Source: Microbacterium sp. CSI-V (GTDB lineage Bacteria; Actinomycetota; Actinomycetes; Actinomycetales; Microbacteriaceae). Taken from it: 64,000 bases of DNA. The notes below the pieces were generated by a model. That model had not been told where the DNA came from. It did not search any database and was given only the letters and a program-made list of their open reading frames with translations. The stretch spans positions 823,902 to 887,901 of the forward strand of contig NZ_MTQM01000008.1 in the NCBI RefSeq assembly GCF_001984105.1. The letters are read 5' to 3'. Within the stretch, counting starts at the first letter, position 1. Every line of letters begins with the position of its first letter. The position numbers and the translations under genes were made by a program. Positions 42,286-50,883 of this stretch are shown piece after piece.

Positions 42286-43284
42286 TCAGCGCGCCCGCGA
42301 GGTGCTGTCGCGCACGAGGAGTCGCGGCTGGACGGCGCGGACGCGGTCGTGGGGGTCGGCATCCCACACCTCCGCGAGCAGTGCGACGCAGGCGGCGCCG
42401 ACGTCGCGGGGCTCGAGGTCGAACGACGTGACGCTGGGCGTGAGCAATCCGTGCACGGGCTCGTCGACGTACGCGGCCAGGAGCAGGTCTTCCCCGACGC
42501 GCCGGCCCGCGCGCAGGGCGGAGTCCAGGGCCGGAGCCGCAGATCCGCTCGGGACGACGACGATCGCGTCGACCTCCGCGACGGTCAGCAGGTCGCCGAC
42601 GGCCGCCGTGACCTCGGCCGCCGTGGGGATGAATCCGATGCGGCGCGACAGCGGTTCGTCGCCGCGCCCCGCGGTCCACGCGACGTACGCGTCCGCCACG
42701 TCCCGGCTCCACACGGTTCCGTCCGGCGGCAGCACGGCGGCGATCCGGTGCGCGCCGGCGGCGGCGAGATGGTCGAGCAGTCGGGTCGTCGCCGTGACGT
42801 GGTCGTAGACGACGCTGCCGCTGACCCGTTCGTCACCGCCGAGCACGTGCTCGCCGCTCACGACCGGTCGCCCCGCGTCGAGGATGCTCCGGATGCCGGC
42901 ATCCTCGGTCGTGGCATCCACGACGATGTACCCGTCGACGAAGGCGGTCGGCGGGGAGGCGTCGTCGGTGTCGCGGTGGGGCAGCAGGATGACGGAGAAT
43001 CCGAGGCGGTCGGCGGCATCCACGACGCCGAAGGCGAACTCGGTGTAGTACGGCAGCCGGGTCGATCCGGGCGGCAGGTACAGACCGATCGCGCCGTACC
43101 GGGAGGTGCGGAGGCTGCGCGCGGGGACGTTGACCGTGTACCCGAGTTCGCTCGCGGCGGCGAGCACCCGGTCCTTCGTCTCGGTCGAGACGCCCGGCTT
43201 GTCGCGCAGGGCGAAGGACACCGCCGCGATCGACACGCCCGCGGCGGCGGCCACGTCGTGGAGCGTCGGCTTGCGGGGGGTCAC
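42286..43284 (-). CDS. LacI family transcriptional regulator
   Basis: A 332-residue LacI-type regulator. The helix-turn-helix is PTLHDVAAAAGVSIAAVSFA, with the hinge helix ARSLRTSRYGAIGLYLP. The periplasmic-binding-protein-like effector domain follows, with VDGYIVVDATTEDAGIRSIL and the C-terminal DLEPRDVGAACVALLAEV. The GTG start is chosen because homologues begin directly before the HTH; an upstream in-frame ATG is less likely. A full promoter (-35 TTGCAA, 16 bp, -10 TATCGT) lies upstream, and a perfect TTAAACGTTTAA site beyond. It is divergent from the agmatine deiminase operon it probably represses. Confidence 0.92.
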   Translation of the reverse strand: MTPRKPTLHDVAAAAGVSIAAVSFALRDKPGVSTETKDRVLAAASELGYTVNVPARSLRTSRYGAIGLYLPPGSTRLPYYTEFAFGVVDAADRLGFSVILLPHRDTDDASPPTAFVDGYIVVDATTEDAGIRSILDAGRPVVSGEHVLGGDERVSGSVVYDHVTATTRLLDHLAAAGAHRIAAVLPPDGTVWSRDVADAYVAWTAGRGDEPLSRRIGFIPTAAEVTAAVGDLLTVAEVDAIVVVPSGSAAPALDSALRAGRRVGEDLLLAAYVDEPVHGLLTPSVTSFDLEPRDVGAACVALLAEVWDADPHDRVRAVQPRLLVRDSTSRAR

Positions 43285-43292
43285 GCAGGCCG

Positions 43293-43320
43293 ACGATACC
43301 CGATGGATCGGGTCTTGCAA
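43293..43320 (-). promoter_or_regulatory. lacI-type gene promoter
   Basis: On the minus strand, TTGCAA (43315-43320), a 16-bp spacer and TATCGT (43293-43298), 8 nt before the GTG start. Good matches at both hexamers, unusual in this window where most genes show only a -10 box. Confidence 0.6.
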
Positions 43321-43328
43321 GGGATTCA

Positions 43329-43340
43329 CTTAAACGTTTA
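43329..43340. promoter_or_regulatory. LacI-family operator
   Basis: TTAAACGTTTAA is a perfect 12-bp palindrome with the AAACGTTT core typical of LacI-family operators. It sits between the divergent regulator and the agmatine deiminase operon, just upstream of the regulator's -35 box, so one protein could control both directions. Confidence 0.8.
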
Positions 43341-43389
43341 ATGTGTGACGCGACGGAGAGGCCGCGACCCCGCGGTGCCCTCCCCGGGC

Positions 43390-43454
43390 TTTGGGGCGCG
43401 TTACTCCTGTTGGGGCGCGGTTCTTCCGCCCCAAAGCGAAGAACCCGCCCCAAA
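43390..43454. repeat. Family A four-box palindrome, copy 2
   Basis: 28-bp arms (43390-43417 and 43427-43454) with a 9-nt loop; 22 of 28 positions pair. Same box order as the copies at 896 and 46262. Unlike those it lies in a divergent gap, between the operator and the start of agmatine deiminase, and would form a large hairpin in that gene's leader. Confidence 0.8.
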
Positions 43455-43484
43455 CGGCCACGACGACCCACGAGAGGACCCCCG

Positions 43485-44519
43485 ATGACCTGGCGCATGC
43501 CGTCCGAGACGGCCCCGCACTCCCGCACATGGATGGCGTTCCCGAGCGAGGGTCCGACCCTCGGTGAGACGGATGCCGAGCGCGAGGCGGGCTACGCCGC
43601 GTGGACCGCGGTCGCCCACGCCGTCGCCGCCTTCGAGCCGGTGTCGATGCTCGTCGACCCGTCCGAGCTCGCTCGCGCCCGCCGTCTGCTGTCGAGCGAG
43701 ATCGAGGTCGTCGAGGCGCCGGTCGACGAGTTCTGGATGCGGGACTCCGGTCCGACGTTCGTCGTCGACCCCGAGCGCCCCGGCGTCCTCGGGGCCGTGG
43801 ACTGGATCTTCAACGGCTGGGGCGACCACGATTGGTCGGTGTGGCAGAAGGCCGCGCACCACGGCCGGATCATCGCCGAGGCCGCCGGTGCCGAGCTCGT
43901 CCCGTCGCTGTTCGTGAACGAGGGCGGCGGCATCCACGTCGACGGTGAGGGAACCGTCCTGCTGACCGAGACCGTGCAGCTCGATCCGCGCCGCAACCGG
44001 TACGCGACCCGGGAGCGGGTCGAGGCCGAGATGCTCCGGACACTCGGCGCGACGCACGCCGTGTGGCTGCCGCGGGGCCTCACCCGCGACTACGGCGACT
44101 TCGGAACCAGCGGACACGTCGACATCGTCGCGACGATCCCCTCGCCCGGCGTGCTGCTCCTCCACGATCAGCGCAACGCCGCGCACCCCGACCACGCGGT
44201 CACCCGCACGCTGCGCGCCTTCCTCGAGACGCAGACGGATGCCGCGGGCCGCCCGTTCGACATCCGCGACCTGCCCGCGCCGGCCACCGTCCGCGACGCC
44301 GACGGCGACACCGACTGGAGCTACGTGAACCACCTCGTGGTCAACGGCGGCGTGATCGCCTGCGGTTTCGGCGAGGAGGAAGCGGATGCCACGGCCCGTG
44401 GCATCCTCGAGGAGGTCTACCCGGGTCGCCGGGTCGTGACCGTCGACGCCCGCGAGATCTTCGCGCGCGGCGGCGGCATCCACTGCATCACCCAGCAGCA
44501 GCCGGAGGTGTCCGCATGA
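43485..44519 (+). CDS. Agmatine deiminase (peptidyl-arginine deiminase family)
   Basis: A 344-residue PPAD-family enzyme that hydrolyses agmatine to N-carbamoylputrescine and ammonia. Substrate-site motifs: PHSRTWMAFPSE near the start, DEFWMRDSGPTFVVD, LFVNEGGGIHVDGEGT, and GTSGHVDIVATIPSPG. The nucleophile Cys lies near residue 334 in GGGIHCITQQQPE. Length and motifs fit; a related guanidine substrate cannot be excluded. AGAGGA lies upstream of the ATG. It is followed by an amidase with ATGA overlap, and the LacI-type regulator is divergent, so this looks like an inducible catabolic operon. Confidence 0.9.
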   Translation: MTWRMPSETAPHSRTWMAFPSEGPTLGETDAEREAGYAAWTAVAHAVAAFEPVSMLVDPSELARARRLLSSEIEVVEAPVDEFWMRDSGPTFVVDPERPGVLGAVDWIFNGWGDHDWSVWQKAAHHGRIIAEAAGAELVPSLFVNEGGGIHVDGEGTVLLTETVQLDPRRNRYATRERVEAEMLRTLGATHAVWLPRGLTRDYGDFGTSGHVDIVATIPSPGVLLLHDQRNAAHPDHAVTRTLRAFLETQTDAAGRPFDIRDLPAPATVRDADGDTDWSYVNHLVVNGGVIACGFGEEEADATARGILEEVYPGRRVVTVDAREIFARGGGIHCITQQQPEVSA

Positions 44520-46207
44520 TCGATGTGGTCGAGGCATCCATCGCCGATCTCGCCGCCGCCCTCGCCGAGGGGCGCACCACCGCCGTCGAGCTGGTCGAGG
44601 CACACCTCGCGCGCATCGACGCGTACGACGGCCCCGACACCGAGACGAAGCTCAACGCCGTCGTGGTCCGCAACCCCGACGCGCTCGCCGAGGCGCAGGC
44701 GTCGGACGCGCGCCGCGCCGCGGGCCAGGCGCGGGGGCTGCTCGACGGCATCCCGTACACCGCGAAGGACAGCTACATGGTGCGCGGCCTCACGGTCGCT
44801 GCCGGGAGCCCGGCGTTCGCCGACCTCGTCGCGCAGAACGACGCGTTCACGATCGCGCGGCTGCGCGAGGCCGGTGCGATCTGCCTGGGACTCACGAACA
44901 TGCCGCCGATGGCGAACGGCGGCATGCAGCGCGGGCTGTACGGCCGGGCCGAGAGCCCGTACAACGCCGACTTCCTGACGTCGGCGTTCGCGTCCGGCTC
45001 GTCCAACGGCTCGGGCACGGCGACCGCCGCGTCGTTCGGCGTCTTCGGCCTGGGCGAGGAGACGTGGTCGAGCGGCCGCGCCCCCGCGGCGTGCAACGGC
45101 CTGTGCGCGTACACGCCGTCGCGGGGCATGATCTCGGTGCGCGGCAACTGGCCGCTCGTGCCGACCATGGACGTCGTCGTGCCGCACACGCGCTCGATGG
45201 CCGACCTGCTCGCGGTGCTCGACGTCATTGTCGCCGACGACCCCGAGACGCGCGGTGATTTCTGGCGCGCGCAGCCGTGGGTTCCGCTCCCCACGGTGGA
45301 CGAGGTGCGGCCGCCGTCGTTCGCCGAGCTCGCCGAGGGGTCCTCGCTGCGGGGCAAGCGCATCGGCATCCCGCGCATGTTCCTCGGGGACGATCCGCTG
45401 GTGGGGACCGGTCCGCGCGGCGTCGGCGGGCCGACCGGTGAGCCGATCGAGCTGCGGCCGTCGCTGCGCGAGCTCTTCGATGTGGCCCGCGCGGATCTCG
45501 AGGCCGCGGGCGCGATCGTGGTCGACTGCGACTTCCCGCTCGTCAGCAACTACGAGGGCGACCGTCCGGGGGCGCCGACGATCAAGACGCGGGGTCTGGT
45601 GTCGGAGGAGTTCCTGCACCGCGAGATCGTCGACCTGTCGGCGTGGGCGTGGGACGACTTCCTCCGCGGCACCGGCCACCCCGGTCTGGCCGCGGTGGAC
45701 GGCGCGGCGATCTTCCCGCACCCGGAGGGAGCGCTGCCCGACCGGTACACCGGTTTCGACGACGACATCCCTCTCTACCCCTCGCACGTTCGCGAGCATC
45801 CGGTCGGTTCGTTCTCCGAGATCCCGGCGCTCGCCGAGGGGGTGCGCGGTCTCGAGGAGACACGGCGCCGCGATCTGGAGGAGTGGATGGATGCCAACGG
45901 CTTCGCCGCCGTGGTCTTCCCGACGCTCAGCGACGTGGCGCCCGCCGACGCCGACGTGAACGAGGCCTCGGCCGACATCGCGTGGCGCAACGGCGTGTGG
46001 GTCGCGACGGGCAACCTCGCGATCCGCCACTGCGGGGTGCCGACGGTGACAGTGCCGCTCGGGACGATGCCCGACATCGGGATGCCGGCGGGTGTGACGT
46101 TCGCGGGCCGCGCGTACGACGACGCGGCGCTGCTGTCGATGGCCGCGGCGTTCGAGGCGCTGCGCCCGCGGCGGACGGTGCCCCCGCGGACTCCGGCGCT
46201 GGGGTAG
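44516..46207 (+). CDS. Amidase-signature family amidase
   Basis: A 563-residue amidase-signature hydrolase using a Ser-Ser-Lys triad. Lys is near residue 84 in IPYTAKDSYMVRG. The Gly/Ser-rich loop is FASGSSNGSGTATAASFG, with the nucleophile Ser in GEETWSSGRAPAACNG, slightly off the usual SIRxP. CAYTPSRGMISVRGNWPLVP continues the fold. It probably hydrolyses the amide or carbamoyl product of the upstream deiminase; AguB enzymes are normally nitrilase-type, so this would be a non-orthologous substitute. Coupled to the deiminase by ATGA. Confidence 0.9.
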   Translation: MIDVVEASIADLAAALAEGRTTAVELVEAHLARIDAYDGPDTETKLNAVVVRNPDALAEAQASDARRAAGQARGLLDGIPYTAKDSYMVRGLTVAAGSPAFADLVAQNDAFTIARLREAGAICLGLTNMPPMANGGMQRGLYGRAESPYNADFLTSAFASGSSNGSGTATAASFGVFGLGEETWSSGRAPAACNGLCAYTPSRGMISVRGNWPLVPTMDVVVPHTRSMADLLAVLDVIVADDPETRGDFWRAQPWVPLPTVDEVRPPSFAELAEGSSLRGKRIGIPRMFLGDDPLVGTGPRGVGGPTGEPIELRPSLRELFDVARADLEAAGAIVVDCDFPLVSNYEGDRPGAPTIKTRGLVSEEFLHREIVDLSAWAWDDFLRGTGHPGLAAVDGAAIFPHPEGALPDRYTGFDDDIPLYPSHVREHPVGSFSEIPALAEGVRGLEETRRRDLEEWMDANGFAAVVFPTLSDVAPADADVNEASADIAWRNGVWVATGNLAIRHCGVPTVTVPLGTMPDIGMPAGVTFAGRAYDDAALLSMAAAFEALRPRRTVPPRTPALG

Positions 46208-46261
46208 CGGCGGCCCGGCGCCCGGCGCGGCCGAGGGGTGCCGCGTTCGGCGGCGTTGTCG

Positions 46262-46330
46262 GGTTTGGGGCGGTATTCGCGCGCTGGGGCGTGAATTGCG
46301 CGCCCCAATGCGCGGAATGCGCCCCAAACC
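46262..46330. repeat. Family A four-box palindrome, copy 3
   Basis: 69 bp with 32-bp arms and the loop aattg; about 25 of 32 positions pair. The outer 11 bp GGTTTGGGGCG is perfect and identical to copy 1. It lies between the convergent amidase and the end of the T7SS operon and may terminate both. Confidence 0.8.
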
Positions 46331-46370
46331 GTGTGCGTCGCGCCCGCGCGGCGAGCCCTGTGGGTGAAGC

Positions 46371-46733
46371 TCAGCCCAGGTGCGCCGCCACACCGCCGCG
46401 CGCCGCGGCCGCGGCTTCGAGCAGCCGTACGCCGATGACGCCCTCGGGTTCCCAGGTCACGAAGCAGTCCGTCGACCAGCGCGCATCCGGTGCAACCTCG
46501 ACCGCGCCGTAGACCCGGGCGAGTTCGGCGGGAGGTGGCGTCAGCCGGGGGCGGAGGACGGTCAGGACGACGCGCTCGGCCACGACCACCTGGGCGGCCG
46601 CGCCATCGTCGAGGGGGCGGATTTCGACTTCGGTCGCCGCGAGTTCCTCGGGAGTCAGCACCGTTGAGACCGCCTCGGCCAGGGACTCGATGTCGACCGG
46701 TTCGCGCGTGAACGCGACGCTGTTACGGGGCAC
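46371..46733 (-). CDS. Small protein at the end of the T7SS operon
   Basis: A 120-residue alpha/beta protein: RNSVAFTREPVDIESLAEAV, then VVVAERVVLTVLRPRLTPPP and STDCFVTWEPEGVIGVRLLE. No signal or membrane helix. The GTG start overlaps the end of eccC by 11 nt, so it belongs to the operon. No family is recognised; position suggests a cytoplasmic accessory factor or chaperone of the type VII system. Confidence 0.75.
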   Translation of the reverse strand: MPRNSVAFTREPVDIESLAEAVSTVLTPEELAATEVEIRPLDDGAAAQVVVAERVVLTVLRPRLTPPPAELARVYGAVEVAPDARWSTDCFVTWEPEGVIGVRLLEAAAAARGGVAAHLG

Positions 46734-49700
46734 GGTTGTCTCTCCTCCGTCGGGTCAGCGGCTGGTCCTCGCCGCCGGATGCTGTCGCGGGACCCCGCGC
46801 GGCGACCACCTCGCGGGTCGCCTCGTCGACGTCGTCACTCGACGGCGTGGCGGCAGCCGGTGCGGAAGCAGCGCCCGAAGGTGCCACCTCGCGCGTCGTC
46901 TCGTCCACGGCCCCGGTCGCGTCGGCATCCGCCACGGGCTCCGCCTCCGCCGGCGCGCCCACCGTCGAAGCACCCGCGCCATCACCCTCGCCGGCAACGA
47001 AGTTCGCCACCTGCACGAGGGTCGGACGCTCGCCGCGGCGCGCCAGTCGGCCGCGGCCCGCGATCATCGGCTCGGCGTAGAGCTTGGGCAGCAGCGCGCC
47101 CTCGGAGCGGTCGCCCGACATGATCAGCGCGGTGCCGCCGGTGTCGCGGATGCCCTGCAGCGCCACGTCGAACATCGCGCGCGAGGCGCCCGCGACCGGG
47201 CGGCTGACGATGACGTTCAGCCGCAGGTCGCGCGCCGACGCCAGGTACGGCAGCAGCGGGCGCAGCGGCTCGGTGCCACCGGCGGCGAGGATGTCGAAGT
47301 CGTCGGCGATCACGAGGATCCGCGGACCCGCGTCGCGATCGTTCGCGCGCTTCTCGAGCTCGACCGCGATCGATTCGGCCAGCAGCCGCCCCTGCCGACC
47401 CGACGACGCGTGGCCGCCGAGGTAGGCATCCGGGATCTCCGCCGCCAGCTCGCCGCGTGCGTCCATCAGCGCGACGACCAGCTCCTCGGCCGAGTGCCGG
47501 TCGATCGCGCCCTGCACGATGCCGCGCAGCAGCGTCGTCTTGCCGCAGCGGCTGTCGCCGAGTACGAGCAGGTGCGGGTCGCGCGTGACGAGGTCGAGCG
47601 ACACCGCCTGCATCGTGTCCTGGCGCAAGCCCAGGGGCACGGCATCCGGTTCGTCGATCGCGTCGGGCAGCTCGGACGGCGACAGCACCTCGGGCAGCAG
47701 CCGGATGGGCGCCGCGCCCTGACCGCCCCAACGGGCCGCGCTCTCGCGCGCGAGCTGTTCGAGCGCCTCGCCGGTGTCGCCGTCGTCGACCTCTTCGAGC
47801 AGCGGCAGCGCGATCTGCGCGAACAGCTTCTCGTCGGTCAGCACGCGGCCGGGCTCGTCGGCGCGGAGCGTCTGCGAGAGCTTGCGCGCGATCTGCGAGT
47901 CGGCGGGGTCGTTGAGCTTCAGTTCGAGGCGCGTGCCGATGAGTCCCTGCAGGTTCATGCGCAGTTCGTTCCAGCGCGAGAGGGCGACGACGACGTGGAT
48001 GCCGAAGCTGCCGCCGCGTTCGAGCAGCTGCCCGAGCGGTGTCTCGAGGTCTTCGAAGTCCTGCCGCAGGGCTCCGAGCCCGTCGACGAGCAGCACGACG
48101 TCGGCGCTGGGGAGATCGGGGAGGCGCCCGTCGGCGTGCTGACGGCGCATGTCGGCGAGCGAGTCGAGGCCCTGGTCGCGGAACACGCGCTCGCGGACGG
48201 CGAGCATGCCGGTGAGCTCCTCGAGCAGACGCGTGAGCCGCTCGCGGTTGCCGCGCGTCGCGACACCACCGACGTGTGGGAAGGGCTCGATGCGGGCGAG
48301 CCCGCCGCCGGTGAGGTCCATGCCGTAGATGCTCACCTGGCGCGGCGAGTGCGTGAACGACAGGGAGGCCGCGAGCGTCCGCAGGAACATCGAGCGCCCC
48401 GACTGCGGCGCACCGGTGATCGACACGTGGCCGCCCGAGCGCGTGAGGTCGAGCATCCACGGCGACTGCGTCTGCTTCGACGGGTCGTCGAGGAGGCCCA
48501 TCGGCGCGCGGAGCGTCCCGGCCCCGTCCGCCTGCGGCAGCACTCCGCCGAGGGTCAGCACGGGCGGGAGCGGCGGGAGCCACACCGGGCGGGTGCGGGC
48601 GATGCCGCGTGCGAGCCGCGAGGTCGCCGCCTGCACGAGCGTGCGACCGGTGGTCGGGGTCTCGGGCTCGGCGCTGTCGAGCTGCTCGGCCTCGGGCGAG
48701 TCCTCGGGCAGGTCGTACGCGGGCAGGCGCAGCACCGGCGGGGCATCGTCGTGCCGCGGACCGGACTCGACCGGATCGGGCACCGGGCCCGACACGTACC
48801 CCGCGCGGAACCGCGTGTAGACCGACGTGTCGACCTTGAGGTACCCGAACCCGGGGATCGCCGGCAGGTGGAAGGCGTCGGGGGTGTCGAGCACCACGGC
48901 CGACTCCGACTCGGAGAACGTGCGGAGGCCGATCCGGTACGACAGGTACGTGTCGAGTCCGCGGAGGCGTCCGCCCTCGATCCGCTGGCTCGACAGCAGT
49001 AGGTGCACGCCGATCGAGCGGCCGATGCGCCCGATCGTCAGCAGCAACTCCACGAAGTCGGGCTCGGCCGTGAGCAGCTCGCCGAACTCGTCGATCACGA
49101 GGAACAGGTGCGGCAGCGCGGGCAGCTCGGGGCGATCGCGGCGCATCTGCCGGTAGTGACCGATGGATGCCGCGTTCCCGGCATCCTTCAACAGGCGCTG
49201 CCGGCGCACGACCTCGCCCTGGATGCTCGCGCGGGCGCGCTCGGTCAGCTGCGGGTCGTCGGCGAGGTTGTCGATGATGCCCGCGACGTGCGGGAGCCGG
49301 GAGAACGGCGCGAACGCCGCACCGCCCTTGTAGTCGACGAGGATCATGCTGAGGTCGTCGGGCGCGTGCGTGAGCGCGAGGCCCAGGATGAGCGTGCGCA
49401 GCAACTCGCTCTTGCCCGAACCGGTCGCGCCGATGCAGATGCCGTGCGGCCCCATGCCGAGCTGCGCGGACTCCTTCAGGTCGAGCAGCACCGGTCCGCC
49501 CTGGTCGTCGACGCCGATCGGCACGCGCAGGAACTCCGCGGCACTGCGCGTGCGCCACGCGGCCGAGGTGTCGATGGCATCCACGTCGGCGACGCCGAGG
49601 AGCTGCGTCACGTCGGGGGCGAGCGCGGTGCCGGAGTCCTGCGCGGAGGTGCGCGTGAGCCGGAGCCCCGCGAGCGGGCGCGCCACCACGTCGAGGGCTG

Positions 49701-50883
49701 CGGGCGTGACGGGATCGATCCGGATGCCGCTCACCGCCGCCTCACCCGTTCCCGGGGTCTCCACCGTCGCGGTGCCGTTCTCGACGGTCACGCGGACGGC
49801 GACCGACGTGGGCTCCTTCAGACGGTCGTCGACGAGGTGCACGACCGTGACGCCGAGGGCGGCGAGGTCGAGGGCGGCATCCAGGCGGGGGACGGGGGAC
49901 GCGGCGTGATCGGCCTCGTCGACGAAGATCACCAGGCGTCCGGGCTTGGTCTTACGACCCGCGCGGCGCGACGCGGCGGCGGTCGCGACGCGGTCGCGGA
50001 GCTCGTCGCGCAGCAGCGACAGCAGCTCGGGGAGGCTCGGCGCGATACGTCGGGCGGTGACCGCACCGGCGGGCGGGGTGTCGCCGGAGAGGTGGGGCAG
50101 CAGGTCGAGGCCGTGCCAGTCGTCGCGCTGGGCGGGCGCGATGGCCGCGGCGATGTGCACGTCGTCGGGGGAGTGGAACGCCGCGATCTGCGCCGCCAGC
50201 GCCCGCGCGACGCGCAGGGTGTCGCCGCGCGCGCCGACGAGCGAGACCTGACCGCCGCGTTCGAGGTCGGCGGTCGCGGGCATGCCCTGCGCGATGCCGG
50301 CCAGGCGCACCATGCGCTCGGCGGACTCGCGCATCACGGGGTCGAACGGCTGCACGGGGTTCTGCTCCGGAGGGAGCGCCACCTCGACCGCGCGCAGGTC
50401 GCCGGTGCCGATGCGGACGCGGAGGAAATCGGCATCCCCCGGTCGTCTCTCCCACCGGCGGGCGGGGTCGGCGGCGATCTCGACGAGCGTGCCGGGGGAG
50501 GGGTGCAGGGCGAGCGCGGCGGTGCGCTGCGCGTCGGCGGTCTGTCGGACGGCTTCGCGTGTCTCCTCGAGGTAGTCGAGGTAGCGCTCGCGCTGCACGC
50601 GTCGCTGACGGGCGGCGTTGCCGCGCTGGGTGAGGGCCATTCCGAGGCCGCCGACGAGGGCGACGACGAGGATGACGGCGCCCACCACGACCATGATCGG
50701 GTTGTTGCGCAGCAGCACGATCATCGTGATCGACGACAGGCTGCCCACGATCGGCAGCAGCGACTGCAGCGGGAAGCCCGTCGCGCCCTCGCCGATCGGT
50801 GGCGGCGGCGCGAGGATCACGTCGGCCGCGGGCTCGACGGCCTCGCTGATGCGCGCGGGACGGTGGACGATGCGGACGGTCAT
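46723..50883 (-). CDS. eccC: Type VII secretion ATPase EccC
   Basis: A 1386-residue FtsK/SpoIIIE-type secretion motor. Two membrane helices lie near residues 40-86 (LLPIVGSLSSITMIVLL, MVVVGAVILVVALVGGLGM). ATPase 1 has Walker A GATGSGKSELL near residue 485 and MILVDYKGGAAFAPF. ATPase 2 has GAPQSGRSMFL near 825, with Lys changed to Arg. ATPase 3 has GDSRCGKTTLL near 1110. It drives export of WXG100-family and toxin substrates. The tail is Ala/Pro-rich and carries DETTREV and DEATREV, possible phosphothreonine sites. ATGA overlap with the MinD-like gene upstream. Confidence 0.95.
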   Translation of the reverse strand: MTVRIVHRPARISEAVEPAADVILAPPPPIGEGATGFPLQSLLPIVGSLSSITMIVLLRNNPIMVVVGAVILVVALVGGLGMALTQRGNAARQRRVQRERYLDYLEETREAVRQTADAQRTAALALHPSPGTLVEIAADPARRWERRPGDADFLRVRIGTGDLRAVEVALPPEQNPVQPFDPVMRESAERMVRLAGIAQGMPATADLERGGQVSLVGARGDTLRVARALAAQIAAFHSPDDVHIAAAIAPAQRDDWHGLDLLPHLSGDTPPAGAVTARRIAPSLPELLSLLRDELRDRVATAAASRRAGRKTKPGRLVIFVDEADHAASPVPRLDAALDLAALGVTVVHLVDDRLKEPTSVAVRVTVENGTATVETPGTGEAAVSGIRIDPVTPAALDVVARPLAGLRLTRTSAQDSGTALAPDVTQLLGVADVDAIDTSAAWRTRSAAEFLRVPIGVDDQGGPVLLDLKESAQLGMGPHGICIGATGSGKSELLRTLILGLALTHAPDDLSMILVDYKGGAAFAPFSRLPHVAGIIDNLADDPQLTERARASIQGEVVRRQRLLKDAGNAASIGHYRQMRRDRPELPALPHLFLVIDEFGELLTAEPDFVELLLTIGRIGRSIGVHLLLSSQRIEGGRLRGLDTYLSYRIGLRTFSESESAVVLDTPDAFHLPAIPGFGYLKVDTSVYTRFRAGYVSGPVPDPVESGPRHDDAPPVLRLPAYDLPEDSPEAEQLDSAEPETPTTGRTLVQAATSRLARGIARTRPVWLPPLPPVLTLGGVLPQADGAGTLRAPMGLLDDPSKQTQSPWMLDLTRSGGHVSITGAPQSGRSMFLRTLAASLSFTHSPRQVSIYGMDLTGGGLARIEPFPHVGGVATRGNRERLTRLLEELTGMLAVRERVFRDQGLDSLADMRRQHADGRLPDLPSADVVLLVDGLGALRQDFEDLETPLGQLLERGGSFGIHVVVALSRWNELRMNLQGLIGTRLELKLNDPADSQIARKLSQTLRADEPGRVLTDEKLFAQIALPLLEEVDDGDTGEALEQLARESAARWGGQGAAPIRLLPEVLSPSELPDAIDEPDAVPLGLRQDTMQAVSLDLVTRDPHLLVLGDSRCGKTTLLRGIVQGAIDRHSAEELVVALMDARGELAAEIPDAYLGGHASSGRQGRLLAESIAVELEKRANDRDAGPRILVIADDFDILAAGGTEPLRPLLPYLASARDLRLNVIVSRPVAGASRAMFDVALQGIRDTGGTALIMSGDRSEGALLPKLYAEPMIAGRGRLARRGERPTLVQVANFVAGEGDGAGASTVGAPAEAEPVADADATGAVDETTREVAPSGAASAPAAATPSSDDVDEATREVVAARGPATASGGEDQPLTRRRRDNRAP

